Assembly: GCA_947589115.1 (NCBI GenBank)
Contig: CANPZP010000001.1
Coordinates: forward strand, 1-64,000
From: Candidatus Gastranaerophilales bacterium
Lineage (GTDB): Bacteria; Cyanobacteriota; Vampirovibrionia; Gastranaerophilales; Gastranaerophilaceae
Direction of reading: 5' to 3'
DNA: 64,000 nucleotides
In this document: piece by piece, positions 18,843 to 28,499 of the stretch
Layout: each line of letters starts with the position of its first letter
How positions within the stretch are numbered: position 1 is the stretch's first letter
Program-made: the position numbers and the translations under genes
The notes under the pieces: model-generated
What the model saw: only the letters and a program-made list of their open reading frames with translations
The model's database searches: none
Told to the model about the DNA's origin: nothing

Positions 18843-19303
18843 CTCTTTCTCATCTTTTCAATAATGGAAGTGGTGGATTTACCCTCTACAAAACTTATGA
18901 ACTCTATTCTGCCCCCGTTTTCCATTATCCCCTTTGCCTCGGGCAGAGTTTCTATTGTATAATCCGCACCTTTTGTATGAACATCAGGTTTTATTTGAAG
19001 TAATAAGTCTAAAGGAGAATCTTCATCAAATAAAACAACATAATCCACACTTCTTAAAGCGCTCAAAACCTCAGCACGGTCATTTTCATTATTAACGGGA
19101 CGTCCTTCTCCTTTTATGCTTCTTACGGATTTATCCGAATTTAAAGCCACTATTAAAACATCCCCAAAGCTTTTTGCTTTTTCAAGATATCTCACATGCC
19201 CGACATGGAGTATATCAAAACAACCGTTTGTTGTAACAATTGTTTTATTCTCACCTCGTAATTTTTTTAATAAAGCTTCAAGCTCTGTTTGTTTTATAAG
19301 CAT
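18839..19303 (-). CDS. rfaE2: D-glycero-beta-D-manno-heptose 1-phosphate adenylyltransferase
   Basis: Adenylyltransferase that makes ADP-heptose for the LPS inner core. Seen: 154 aa, TTNGCFDILHVGHVRYL with the HxGH nucleotidyltransferase motif, ALNSDKSVRSIKGEGRP, and C-terminal VEGKSTTSIIEKM with the second ATP-site motif, all as in the stand-alone C-terminal half of HldE. The kinase half (rfaE1) is not adjacent. GAGG precedes the ATG. Fits the lipid A genes 1 kb away. Confidence 0.9.
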   Translation of the reverse strand: MLIKQTELEALLKKLRGENKTIVTTNGCFDILHVGHVRYLEKAKSFGDVLIVALNSDKSVRSIKGEGRPVNNENDRAEVLSALRSVDYVVLFDEDSPLDLLLQIKPDVHTKGADYTIETLPEAKGIMENGGRIEFISFVEGKSTTSIIEKMRKS

Positions 19304-19313
19304 ATAACCTCAC

Positions 19314-19339
19314 AAAAAACGGGACAATAATTGTCCCGT
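19314..19339 (-). terminator. Rho-independent terminator after the parvulin lipoprotein gene
   Basis: Stem ACGGGACAAT with its complement, minimal loop, followed on the minus strand by a run of T; 17 nt after the stop of the PrsA/SurA-like gene and upstream of rfaE2. Confidence 0.85.
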
Positions 19340-19355
19340 TATGTTTTCTGATAAA

Positions 19356-20501
19356 CTATTTCTTTTCAGCTTCCGGAGCTGTTTGGTTTAATGTTTGCTG
19401 TAATTCCGGATTATCCGAAGCTGCTTCTTTTATTTTCTTTTGGATATTTTCAGGATTATAATCTTCATTTAAAAATTCAATTTTAGCTTCATTTTTTAAC
19501 GATTCGATTTTATTTTTCAGTATATCCACTTTATCTTGATTTTCAAGATAGTTAATAATATCTTTTTTGCTTTCCTTAAATGATAATTGACCTGCTTCAG
19601 ACCTGTCAGTGACCATAATAATATGATATCCGTAAGGAGTTTGAACAACCTCGCTTATAGTATTAGGCTTCATTGAAAATGCTTTATTTGCAAAAGCTTC
19701 AACCATTTCATCCTTACCGAAGAAACCTAAATCTCCGCCTCTTATTGCGGTTGCGGAATCTTGTGAATTTTCTTTTGCAACTTTAGCAAAAGTATTCGGA
19801 GCCTTCTTTACTTTTGCAAGTAATGATTCTGCTGATTTCTTTGCTAAATCCATTTGTTCCTGAACTTTTTTCTCTAATTCTTCATCTGTTATATCTTTAT
19901 TTTCTTCTTTTATTTTTGTTCTGAATTGTTCGGGATTTGCACTTATTAATATATGAGAAGCTCTGACTCTTTTTGGATATTTGAATTTATCTATATTTTC
20001 ATCATAGTATTTTTTTGCTTCTTTTTCTCCTATAGATACCATTGCTATTGAATCTACGAATTTCTTTAATTTAATTTCATCTTCTAAGTCTTTTTTAAAT
20101 TGGTCATATGTTACGGCATTTGTTTTTAATATTTGTACTAATTGGTCTTTTGAACCGAATTTTGATACTATATCTTTTTCCGCTTTTTCAACTTCTTCTT
20201 TTGAAGCAGTTATTTTTCTTTTTTCCATCTCATCTGTTAAAAGCGCTTTCACTATTAATTCGGACATTACTTTTTCTCTCATCATAAGAGCAAATACGTT
20301 ATTCGGATCTGATTTTAAATCAATACCCATTTGAGTAAACATATTATTTGATGTCACTGATTCGTATGCCTTATCATATTCGCTTTTTGTAATTACAGTA
20401 TTATTAATTTTTACTATATTATCGTTATTTTTCAAGATAGTGCAGCCTGAAAATATAAACATTGCAATCATTGCAAATACTGCTATTTTTATTTTGTTCA
20501 T
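19356..20501 (-). CDS. PrsA/SurA-like peptidyl-prolyl isomerase lipoprotein
   Basis: Lipid-anchored parvulin foldase for exported proteins. Seen: a lipoprotein signal with lipobox FSGC (Cys at residue 20), a SurA-N like region to about 170 (NTVITKSEYDKAYES, VMSELIVKALLTDEM), a parvulin domain at about 180-310 (RASHILISANPEQ, GGDLGFFGKDEMVEAF, PYGYHIIMVTDR), and a helical C-terminal tail. AAGGAG stands before the ATG. It begins 17 nt after mfd ends, so both are probably co-transcribed. In a diderm this class assists outer-membrane or periplasmic protein folding; the lipobox residue at +2 is Thr, compatible with outer-membrane sorting. Confidence 0.9.
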   Translation of the reverse strand: MNKIKIAVFAMIAMFIFSGCTILKNNDNIVKINNTVITKSEYDKAYESVTSNNMFTQMGIDLKSDPNNVFALMMREKVMSELIVKALLTDEMEKRKITASKEEVEKAEKDIVSKFGSKDQLVQILKTNAVTYDQFKKDLEDEIKLKKFVDSIAMVSIGEKEAKKYYDENIDKFKYPKRVRASHILISANPEQFRTKIKEENKDITDEELEKKVQEQMDLAKKSAESLLAKVKKAPNTFAKVAKENSQDSATAIRGGDLGFFGKDEMVEAFANKAFSMKPNTISEVVQTPYGYHIIMVTDRSEAGQLSFKESKKDIINYLENQDKVDILKNKIESLKNEAKIEFLNEDYNPENIQKKIKEAASDNPELQQTLNQTAPEAEKK

Positions 20502-20518
20502 TTTTTACATCTCCTTTT

Positions 20519-23500
20519 TTAATTTTTATTTAATGAACCGTATTCATTTCCGATTTTAATTATATGATAAAATAAATTTGAAAGAATGTTAAATAAATCT
20601 TCAAAATTTAAATACGCTCTATTCAAAATTAATATGCTATTACCTTCTCTGCAAGTATTTGGGGCAATTGTATACTTTATATATTTCGTAATATTCTTAT
20701 CCGCTTTTGATGCTATTATATTCCACTCCCCTCTTGACAGGGAAGTATAAATCCTGATTGAAGAGTCTGTTTCCCTTACGGAAGTTATACCTGCGTTTGA
20801 TGCCAATATTCTTAGTTTTACTAATTTTATCAGATTTTCAACGGGTAAAGACATTTTTGAAAATCTGTCTTTCCATTCCGATTGAATAGCATCAAGTTCC
20901 GTTTCCGATTTAACATCACTTAATCGTTTATATTCAATCATTTTTTGTTCCTTTGAACCTACCCATTCATCCGGAATGTATGCAGTTACATTTATATCAA
21001 CTATACTCGGCTTATATTCTTCTGATTTTCCTTCCTGTATCTCATTTACGGCTTCTTCCAATAATCTGCAGTACGTATCAAATCCGACATTTACCATTTG
21101 TCCGTGTTGTTTTGTACCTAAAACATTACCCACACCTCTAATTTCAATATCTCTCATTGCTATTTGATAGCCGCTTCCCAGTGTTGTAAATTCTTTTATG
21201 TATTTCAAACGTTTTATTGCATCCGGTGTTAATTCTTTTGATTTTTTATATAAACAGTAGCAAAATGCTTGTCGGTCAGTTCTTCCAACTCTTCCCCTTA
21301 TTTGATATAACTGAGCCAAGCCGAATTTATCCGCATCATGTATTATCATTGTATTAGCATTCGGTATATCTAATCCGGATTCAATTATTGTTGTACATAA
21401 AAGCACATCATATTCTTTATTCAGAAAATCAGTCATTATGTTTTCAAGTAAATTTTTATCCATTTGCCCGTGTGCAACCGCAAGTCTTATGTTAGGCATT
21501 AAATCTTTTAATTGACGAGCAAATTCATATATACTTTCCACTCTGTTATAAAGATAAAATACCTGTCCTTCCCGCTCTATTTCGTAGTTTATTGCATTTT
21601 TTATTACCGATTCCTTATATTCACACACAAACGTCTTTATAGGAAGTCTGTTAGAGGGAGGAGTATTTATTATACTCATATCTTTTATGCCCGATAATGA
21701 CATATATAAAGTTCTGGGTATGGGAGTGGCAGACATTGTTAATATATCTATATTTTTCTTTAGCCGTTTTAATTTTTCTTTATGGGCAACCCCAAATTTA
21801 TGTTCTTCATCTATTACCAACAAACCTAAATCTTTAAATTGTATATCGTTTTGTAATAGCCTGTGGGTACCTATTACAACATCAATTTCTCCTAAAATCA
21901 GTTTATTAATGATTTCTTTTTGTTCCTTTGATGTTTTAAATCTTGAAAGAAGTTCAACTTTTATCGGAAAAGGTTTAAAACGTTCGGATATTGTTTGATA
22001 GTGCTGCATTGCAAGTATAGTTGTAGGTACAACAACAGCTGCCTGTTTTGATGACATTACGGCTTTAAATATTGCTCTTATTGCAACTTCCGTTTTCCCG
22101 AAACCTACATCCCCGCATATTAATCTGTCCATCGGATTTTCGGATTCCATATCTTCTTTTGTTTCAATTATTGCCTTCATCTGATCAGGAGTCTCCGTAT
22201 ATCCGAAGGAATCCTCCATTTCGTACTGCCATATAGTATCAGGCTCAAATGCAAATCCTTTCGACATTTTTCTTAAGGCATATAAATTTATTAAATCCTT
22301 TGCTACATCTTCTATTGCTTTTTTTACTTTCGTTTTCGTTGTATTCCAATCATTACCGCCCATTTTGGACAATGCGGGCAGTACGTTTCCGCTCCCTCTG
22401 TACCTGCATAACATATTTATTTGTTCCGCAGGTATATGCAATTTATCACCCTGTGCATACTCTATTGTCAAATAATCTTTTTCTTCATTATCAATTACCT
22501 GCTTTGATAAACCTTTAAAAATTCCTATACCATGCACCATATGAACTACATAATCGCCTTCTTTTATATCGTTTAATGACTCTATAAAATCAAGGTTTTC
22601 TCTTCTGTAGTTATATCTTACTCCCGTCAAATCCTTTGAACGCTTATTAAAGAACTCTTTATCCGTTATTATAACTACTTTACAATCTTCTATTATGCTT
22701 CCTGCCAATACTATATTATCCGTTATATATACGGAATTTAATGAGTTAATATCGTCAGAATACGGGATTTCATACTCCCTTAATATTTCTTCCACCCTGT
22801 TCTTATAATCACTTGCACATATCACTTTGTATTTACAAGAAAGTTTCTCTTTAACAAACTTTGCTATATCATCCGGGCCTGATGCAAAATATGGAATTAA
22901 TTCAGTGGTTAATTCAATATTTATATCAAAATCTTCAGATATAAAATTATCAAAATATATTTTTTCAAATCCGCTTATTTCAGTTAGAAATTTGGTCAGA
23001 TTATAATGGGGTATTTTTTCAAAAGGAAGTGTTCTTTTAGTTTTTATATTCTCTTCATACTGCTTTATGAGATTCTCTTCCGTATTTTCATATTTCGATT
23101 TAAACTGGGTATAATCATCAAAAACTATTAGTTTTTCTTTTGATATTAAATTCAATATCATTTTCAAATCGGGATTAAAAACGGGTTCATAGTATTCAAT
23201 TCCTTCAAAATAACATTCATTCTTAACATTTTCAAGAATTTCAGCCTGATATTCTTCTTCAGGGTCTATTTTTATTTTTTTATAAGAATTTTCATCTAAT
23301 ATAAATTTATATACCGGTTGAATTACAGCTTCTTTTACTTTTGTTATGCTTTTTTGTGTTGAATTATCAAAAATTCTTATATCAACAACACTATCCCCCC
23401 ATAACTCAATACGATACGGGTTATCATTGAGAGGATATATATCTATAATATCTCCTCTTACACTAAATTCTCCTATATCTGCAACAAGAGTTTTTCTTTT

Positions 23501-23968
23501 ATATCCTATTTTTACAAGCGTTTTTATAATTTCGGGAATATTAATTTCATTATCAATTTTAATTTTAATACTGTTTTTTTCAATAAAGTTAGCAGTACAA
23601 AATTTTTCAAACAAAGCTTTTTGAGGAATTATTATTATATCCTTTGACTGATTTTTTATAATTTGCACTTGTTTTGCATACTTATATAAATTTTTTGAAT
23701 TGGTATCATATATAGAACCGTCTTGATAGGGAAAAATATCCGCTTCTATATTGAATAATTTTTTTAAGTCATTTTGAAATTTAAGGGCATTTTGTTCCGT
23801 TTCAACTATAAACACTAACTGTTTATTATTTTTAATAACAAGACGGGATAAAATAAACAGCTTTGAACAATTAGTTAATCCGCTTAAGGCAAAAGAATTA
23901 CGCTTTTTTATAAGCGCAGTCATTTTTTCGCTGTAATCACAATTTATATTTTTTATATATTCTCGCAT
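20519..23968 (-). CDS. mfd: Transcription-repair coupling factor Mfd
   Basis: ATP-dependent translocase that removes RNA polymerase stalled at DNA damage and recruits UvrA. Seen: 1149 aa, complete. N-terminal UvrB-like region (QDGSIYDTNSKNL, EFSVRGDIIDIYP), the CarD-type RNA polymerase interaction domain (DYVVHMVHGIGIFKGL), then the helicase core with GDVGFGKTEVA (Walker A), DEEHKFGV (Walker B) and RVGRTDRQAF motif VI, and the C-terminal TRCF domain. The start has no clear SD. Divergent from a small secreted protein gene. Confidence 0.96.
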   Translation of the reverse strand: MREYIKNINCDYSEKMTALIKKRNSFALSGLTNCSKLFILSRLVIKNNKQLVFIVETEQNALKFQNDLKKLFNIEADIFPYQDGSIYDTNSKNLYKYAKQVQIIKNQSKDIIIIPQKALFEKFCTANFIEKNSIKIKIDNEINIPEIIKTLVKIGYKRKTLVADIGEFSVRGDIIDIYPLNDNPYRIELWGDSVVDIRIFDNSTQKSITKVKEAVIQPVYKFILDENSYKKIKIDPEEEYQAEILENVKNECYFEGIEYYEPVFNPDLKMILNLISKEKLIVFDDYTQFKSKYENTEENLIKQYEENIKTKRTLPFEKIPHYNLTKFLTEISGFEKIYFDNFISEDFDINIELTTELIPYFASGPDDIAKFVKEKLSCKYKVICASDYKNRVEEILREYEIPYSDDINSLNSVYITDNIVLAGSIIEDCKVVIITDKEFFNKRSKDLTGVRYNYRRENLDFIESLNDIKEGDYVVHMVHGIGIFKGLSKQVIDNEEKDYLTIEYAQGDKLHIPAEQINMLCRYRGSGNVLPALSKMGGNDWNTTKTKVKKAIEDVAKDLINLYALRKMSKGFAFEPDTIWQYEMEDSFGYTETPDQMKAIIETKEDMESENPMDRLICGDVGFGKTEVAIRAIFKAVMSSKQAAVVVPTTILAMQHYQTISERFKPFPIKVELLSRFKTSKEQKEIINKLILGEIDVVIGTHRLLQNDIQFKDLGLLVIDEEHKFGVAHKEKLKRLKKNIDILTMSATPIPRTLYMSLSGIKDMSIINTPPSNRLPIKTFVCEYKESVIKNAINYEIEREGQVFYLYNRVESIYEFARQLKDLMPNIRLAVAHGQMDKNLLENIMTDFLNKEYDVLLCTTIIESGLDIPNANTMIIHDADKFGLAQLYQIRGRVGRTDRQAFCYCLYKKSKELTPDAIKRLKYIKEFTTLGSGYQIAMRDIEIRGVGNVLGTKQHGQMVNVGFDTYCRLLEEAVNEIQEGKSEEYKPSIVDINVTAYIPDEWVGSKEQKMIEYKRLSDVKSETELDAIQSEWKDRFSKMSLPVENLIKLVKLRILASNAGITSVRETDSSIRIYTSLSRGEWNIIASKADKNITKYIKYTIAPNTCREGNSILILNRAYLNFEDLFNILSNLFYHIIKIGNEYGSLNKN

Positions 23969-24065
23969 TTAATAATTTTAAATCCATCATATAAAATTAT
24001 CAATTATATAAACGATTTAAAGTAATTAATAATAAGTTAATATGTATAACGGGAGAAATAATAAT

Positions 24066-24491
24066 ATGAGAAAACTGTTATTGAGTATATTTTTAATTAC
24101 TTTTTTTAGTGTAAACAGCGCTTATTCAGCAGGCATGGTATATGACCCGAGTGAATTTGTAATAGATGAAAAAACTAACGATATGGGTTCGGTTAAATTA
24201 CCCGACAATGATGAAATAAGTTCAAATATAAAAATCAGTACAAGGCTTGCACAAGAAACAGTATCTCAACAATCCGACAATTTTAACAACGCACTTTTTG
24301 AACTGGACAGTGCGCAAGTTAATATAAGAAATGAATTATTAGATTATAAAGCTAAATATCAAGAGGTTGATACTCAATACCAGCTTATAAAAGAACAACG
24401 TAAAGTTTTAGCGGAACAAATCCGCAATGTTGAAAAACGTGTAAGAGATATTGAACGCAGTAAAAATCAAATAAGAAAAACTATGATATAA
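24066..24491 (+). CDS. Secreted coiled-coil protein, unknown function
   Basis: Not recognised. The start at 24066 is chosen because GGGAG lies 10 nt before it and a signal peptide (LLLSIFLITFFSVNSAYSA) follows immediately; the ATG 24 nt earlier lies upstream of the SD. The product is 141 aa. After cleavage it has a polar N-terminal part and a long coiled coil from about residue 75 to the end (ELLDYKAKYQEVDTQYQLIKEQ). This resembles small periplasmic OmpH/Skp-like helical proteins in form only. It is divergent from mfd and followed by a stem-loop and comEC. Confidence 0.65.
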   Translation: MRKLLLSIFLITFFSVNSAYSAGMVYDPSEFVIDEKTNDMGSVKLPDNDEISSNIKISTRLAQETVSQQSDNFNNALFELDSAQVNIRNELLDYKAKYQEVDTQYQLIKEQRKVLAEQIRNVEKRVRDIERSKNQIRKTMI

Positions 24492-24518
24492 TTATCCTTG
24501 ATAATTAACATTTAAAAC

Positions 24519-24573
24519 ATAATTAAACATTTTGCTCATATCTTATTCAGAGCAGTTATGCTTAATTATTTTT
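24519..24573 (+). terminator. Possible terminator between the coiled-coil gene and comEC
   Basis: ATAATTAA (24519-24526) pairs with TTAATTAT (24562-24569), inside which TGCTC pairs with GAGCA; a short T run follows. AT-rich and weak. Confidence 0.35.
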
Positions 24574-24626
24574 ATTGTTAATTTATAAATGTAATTAACA
24601 CATTTAACTATACCAAGGTGAAAAAG

Positions 24627-26996
24627 ATGTCAAAACAGTCGAAAATTATTATGTTTTCCTGTTTATATATTATGGGAATAATAACATTTTTCTCTGATTT
24701 TATTCCGGGTATTTGTATAATTATTTTTGCTTTACTGTATTTTTTATATTTTAAAAAAATAATTTCGTTTAAATATTTGATATCACTTGTTTTAATATTT
24801 ATATCAGGTATTATAAATACTCATCTAAATTTAAAATACAGTGATGATTTGTCATCATACTCGGATGAAAAAGTAAAAATTGAAGCAAAAGTATTAACGA
24901 TTCCGTCAAACAGTAAACCTGATAAAACAAATTTTTTCGCAAAAGTAACACAAATAACTGCTGAAAATATTGATAAAAAACATATCAATGCTGCTTCCAA
25001 TATAATTATTAATGATAAAACCGAAAAAATAAAGAAAATAAAAATCGGAGATACATTGGAATTGGAAGGCAGAATAAAAACTCCCAATCCCGCACAAAAT
25101 CCTTCTCAATTTGATTATTCAAAATATCTTCAATATAAGAAAATTTTTTCCTCCGTTTATGTTAATACGGAATGGGAAATAAAATCCCAAGCACAAAATT
25201 TAACGGGTAAGGCACTGAGAAACCTTAATGACATAAGAACAAAAATAATAAACATTCACGCAAAAAATATAGATTCTCCGATGCTGGAAATATTAGGCGG
25301 AATTATATTCGGAGATGATGCCGTGAATCCTGACGAAAATATTAAAACAGCTTTTATAAATTCGGGAATATTTCATATACTTGCAGCCTCAGGCATGAAT
25401 GTAACATTAATTTTCGGAATATGGTTTTTCTTTGCACAAAGATTTAAGTTTAATTATAAATTTTCACTGCTGACAGGCATGGCTTTAATTATATTTTATA
25501 CATGTATGACAGGCTTCGGACCTCCGATTATAAGAGCTTCTTTAATGTTAATTTTAATCCTTACAGGTAAACTAATTGACAGAACTACTCCGACCTTAGC
25601 TCTGTTATTTATAGTTGCTTTATTAATGCTCATTTATAATCCTTTAATGATTTTTGATATAGGATTTCAACTCTCATTCACGGTAACTTTTGCACTTATA
25701 TTGAGTTCACCTCTTTTTGTATTTAACTTTAAATATAAGCCCGTTAACTACATATTAGGGGCTTCAATGATACCTGTAGCCGCACAATTCTATGCTGCAC
25801 CTCTACAAATGTACTATTTTAACACCTTTTCTTTATATTCCGTATTCGCAAATATAGCAATAATCCCCGTACTCAGTATTGTATCTTTTATAGGTTTTAT
25901 CAGTTCCATATTAGCCTTAATTCCATATATAGCAAATAAAATATGTTTTGCTGCCGATTTTATTTTAAACCCAATGTTAGTATATATAACTAAAGTTGCA
26001 AACTTCTTTTCTAATCTTCCTTATTCCATTATCTTGGTTCCTAAACCGTCAATTCTTCAATTAATCCTTTACTTTTCTATCATAATTTCAATAACCTGCA
26101 TTATCAGATTTAAATTATTCTCAAAAAAACTATATTTAATATTATCAATACTTGTAATATTCTTTATATCTACACTTATAAAAATACCGCAAAATGATTT
26201 TCAAATGATGTTCTTTTCAGTTGGAAATGCAGATGCAATTTTGTTAAAATCACCTAAAAACGAATATTTCTTAATAGATACGGGTAAACTTAATTACTTG
26301 TCATTAAACTCACAAGCAAAATTTATTATTATTAAATATTTAAGAGATAAAGGGATAAAAAATATTAATTCACTTATAATATCTCATTTTGATTCAGACC
26401 ACGCAGGCGGAAGTATTGATATTCTTAAAAACATAAAAACAGATAATGTCTATTTTACCGATATTTATGAGAATACAAATCTTTCTGACTCAATAATCAA
26501 TTTTATTAAAGATAATAATAAAAATTATAAGATAATCACGGATAAAACAAAAATATACGAAGAAAAAGACTTTGTAATTAATATCATACGCCCCAAAGGA
26601 AAGGATATTATTACGGAAAACGAAAATTCTTTAATTGTACAATGTAAATATAAAGATAAAAATTTTCTATTCATGGGAGATGGCGACATAAAATCATATA
26701 ATTCTCTGCCTCAAAATATGAAAAAGAATATATCCGTTATGAAATCAGGACATCACGGCGCTAAAAATACAATAAATCAGGAAATGATTGATAATACTGA
26801 CATTTTTATTATTTCAACGGGTCCCAACGTATATAACCACCCTAATCCGGAAACAATAAAACTTTTAAATGATAACTCCAAAAAATATTTAAGAACTGAC
26901 TATCATAATGCCATAAATATTAAAGTTAAAAATAACAAAAGAAAAATATACATATATTCTCCCAATAAAAACAAATTTATAAAAACAGATTTGTAA
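24627..26996 (+). CDS. comEC: ComEC/Rec2 DNA uptake channel
   Basis: Inner-membrane channel that carries single-stranded DNA into the cytoplasm during natural transformation. Seen: 789 aa from the ATG at 24627; AAGGTG just upstream is the SD, so the GTG three codons earlier is rejected. N-terminal membrane helices and OB-like region (to about 190), the Competence domain (GIIFGDDAVNPDENIKTAFINSG, LAASGMNV), more helices to about 520, and a C-terminal metallo-beta-lactamase-like domain with SHFDSDHAGG and SGHHGAKN. All three domains are present, so it should be full length. With the type IV pilin-like gene at 48.6 kb it suggests DNA uptake, but comEA and comF are not here. Confidence 0.93.
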   Translation: MSKQSKIIMFSCLYIMGIITFFSDFIPGICIIIFALLYFLYFKKIISFKYLISLVLIFISGIINTHLNLKYSDDLSSYSDEKVKIEAKVLTIPSNSKPDKTNFFAKVTQITAENIDKKHINAASNIIINDKTEKIKKIKIGDTLELEGRIKTPNPAQNPSQFDYSKYLQYKKIFSSVYVNTEWEIKSQAQNLTGKALRNLNDIRTKIINIHAKNIDSPMLEILGGIIFGDDAVNPDENIKTAFINSGIFHILAASGMNVTLIFGIWFFFAQRFKFNYKFSLLTGMALIIFYTCMTGFGPPIIRASLMLILILTGKLIDRTTPTLALLFIVALLMLIYNPLMIFDIGFQLSFTVTFALILSSPLFVFNFKYKPVNYILGASMIPVAAQFYAAPLQMYYFNTFSLYSVFANIAIIPVLSIVSFIGFISSILALIPYIANKICFAADFILNPMLVYITKVANFFSNLPYSIILVPKPSILQLILYFSIIISITCIIRFKLFSKKLYLILSILVIFFISTLIKIPQNDFQMMFFSVGNADAILLKSPKNEYFLIDTGKLNYLSLNSQAKFIIIKYLRDKGIKNINSLIISHFDSDHAGGSIDILKNIKTDNVYFTDIYENTNLSDSIINFIKDNNKNYKIITDKTKIYEEKDFVINIIRPKGKDIITENENSLIVQCKYKDKNFLFMGDGDIKSYNSLPQNMKKNISVMKSGHHGAKNTINQEMIDNTDIFIISTGPNVYNHPNPETIKLLNDNSKKYLRTDYHNAINIKVKNNKRKIYIYSPNKNKFIKTDL

Positions 26997-27096
26997 ACAA
27001 ATGTTACAAAAAATAAAAAATAAATGACAAAATCCTAAAGTTTATTAAAAAACATGTCGATAGTATGTGTGTAACAAACAATAGGAGGAAAGAAAA

Positions 27097-27471
27097 ATGT
27101 CAAGTAACATCAATCCGGTTAACTTCGGAATCAATACGAATTCATACTATAGGCAAGAAGAAAAAGAAGATTTAAACCAAAATACGAGAAATGAGCAATT
27201 ACCCGAAGCCAGACAGCAATACGAAGAAAAAGATGTATTCAACTATCTGACGGCAACATCAGGGTATATACCCGTACAATCAACAAAAACTATTAGAGTA
27301 TCAGAATATGTAACCCCTGAATCCGAATTAAGAATAGAAGATTCTATGAAACAATTCCAAGCGCAATACGAAGATACAATTGCTCAATATCAAAATGAAT
27401 TTCCGGGAATGTCCTATGAAAGCGCACAATATGCAGCATTAAGCGACATCAACAGAAATTATTTAGCATAA
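27097..27471 (+). CDS. Lineage-type protein with N-terminal NPVNFG motif, unknown function
   Basis: Not recognised. 124 aa, strong SD (AGGAGG), no signal peptide or membrane helix. The N-terminus SSNINPVNFGINTNSYY resembles the short leader with a conserved Phe-Gly seen on FKG-type small proteins of this window; the middle is polar and rich in Glu and Gln, and the C-terminal third is helical (EDSMKQFQAQYEDTIAQYQ). Monocistronic: bounded by a gap of 100 nt and a clear terminator. The strong SD suggests high expression. Confidence 0.6.
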   Translation: MSSNINPVNFGINTNSYYRQEEKEDLNQNTRNEQLPEARQQYEEKDVFNYLTATSGYIPVQSTKTIRVSEYVTPESELRIEDSMKQFQAQYEDTIAQYQNEFPGMSYESAQYAALSDINRNYLA

Positions 27472-27516
27472 ATTTAATAACCTCCCCAATCCTAATTATT
27501 GTTTGTTATTTTTACT

Positions 27517-27539
27517 AAGACCGCAATGCGGTCTTTTTC
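27517..27539 (+). terminator. Rho-independent terminator after the NPVNFG protein gene
   Basis: AAGACCGCA/TGCGGTCTT hairpin followed by TTTTT, 45 nt after the stop. Confidence 0.9.
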
Positions 27540-27585
27540 ATTATAATCTTTTTTAAATGTGTATTTTTTCTTGGAAAATCTTTTA

Positions 27586-27594
27586 TGGTATAAT
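27586..27594 (+). promoter_or_regulatory. Extended -10 promoter of the NfnA-like gene
   Basis: TGGTATAAT, TGn extension plus consensus -10, 30 nt upstream of the GTG start; no recognisable -35 at 17 bp. Confidence 0.6.
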
Positions 27595-27624
27595 ATTTCT
27601 AAACACAAAAGGAGGGTACATAAA

Positions 27625-28467
27625 GTGGGTTATAAAATATTAGAAAAAATTGAATTATGCCCCAATCAATACGAATTGAAAATAGAAGCACCATATGTTA
27701 CAAGGAATGCAAAAGCAGGGCAATTCATAATATTCAGAGTTGAAGAAAACGGTGAAAGAGTACCGATAACAATAGCAGATGCGGATAAAGTAAACGGAAT
27801 ATTAACCGTAGTATTTATGGCAGTCGGATATTCAACTAAAAAACTTGCTCAATTAGAAGTAGGGGATGAGATACAAGATGTAGTAGGCCCGTTAGGGAAA
27901 CCTACGGAAATTGAAAAGTACGGAACGGTAGTATGTGTAGCCGGAGGATACGGTGCAGCACCTTGCTTTTTAATATCAAAAGCATTTTATGATGCCGGAA
28001 ATAAAGTTCACATGATAACAGGTGCAAGAAATAAAGATTTATTATTCTGGCAGGATAAAATGAAAACAGCATGTACCGAACTTCATGTTGCAACCGATGA
28101 CGGTTCACTCGGACATAAAGGGTTCGTTACTGAAGTTTTAGCCGATATTATGAATAAAGAAAAGGTAGATTATGTTATAGCCGTAGGACCAATGCCCATG
28201 ATGAGAGCCGTTGCTAATCTGACAAAAGAAAAAGGTATTAAAACGGAAGCAAGTATGAATCCTATTATGATTGACGGTACCGGCATGTGCGGGGCTTGCA
28301 GAGTAACAGTCGGCGGAGAAGTTAAATTTGCCTGCATAGACGGGCCTGATTTTGATGCTCATAAAATAGATTTTGATGAAGTTATTAACAGAACAAAAAT
28401 CTATAAAGATGAAGAAAGAAGAAGAAGTGAAAACTGTAATCTTCTTAAACAAGCACAAAATGTATAA
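27625..28467 (+). CDS. NfnA-like FAD/NAD(P) and [2Fe-2S] electron-transfer subunit
   Basis: Flavoprotein of the ferredoxin-NADP reductase/dihydroorotate dehydrogenase electron-transfer family, which moves electrons between NAD(P)H and an iron-sulfur centre. The GTG at 27625 with GGAGG 9 nt upstream is the start; the ATG 66 nt earlier lies upstream of the promoter. 280 aa. Seen: FAD segment RVPITIADADKV, NAD segment GGYGAAPCF, and C-terminal MCGACRVTVGGEVKFAC with four Cys for a [2Fe-2S] centre. The NfnB/GltA-like partner that usually follows is absent; a 58-aa four-cysteine protein follows instead. Confidence 0.85.
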   Translation: MGYKILEKIELCPNQYELKIEAPYVTRNAKAGQFIIFRVEENGERVPITIADADKVNGILTVVFMAVGYSTKKLAQLEVGDEIQDVVGPLGKPTEIEKYGTVVCVAGGYGAAPCFLISKAFYDAGNKVHMITGARNKDLLFWQDKMKTACTELHVATDDGSLGHKGFVTEVLADIMNKEKVDYVIAVGPMPMMRAVANLTKEKGIKTEASMNPIMIDGTGMCGACRVTVGGEVKFACIDGPDFDAHKIDFDEVINRTKIYKDEERRRSENCNLLKQAQNV

Positions 28468-28499
28468 TTCATATTGGAATTAAGAATAAGGAGAGAATT

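Noticed and set aside
24492-24626. Riboswitch or leader before comEC
   Set aside because: Only a weak AT-rich hairpin is present; no recognisable aptamer core.
27559-27624. ATG start for the NfnA-like gene giving 302 aa
   Set aside because: The promoter -10 and SD lie inside this region; GTG at 27625 fits both.
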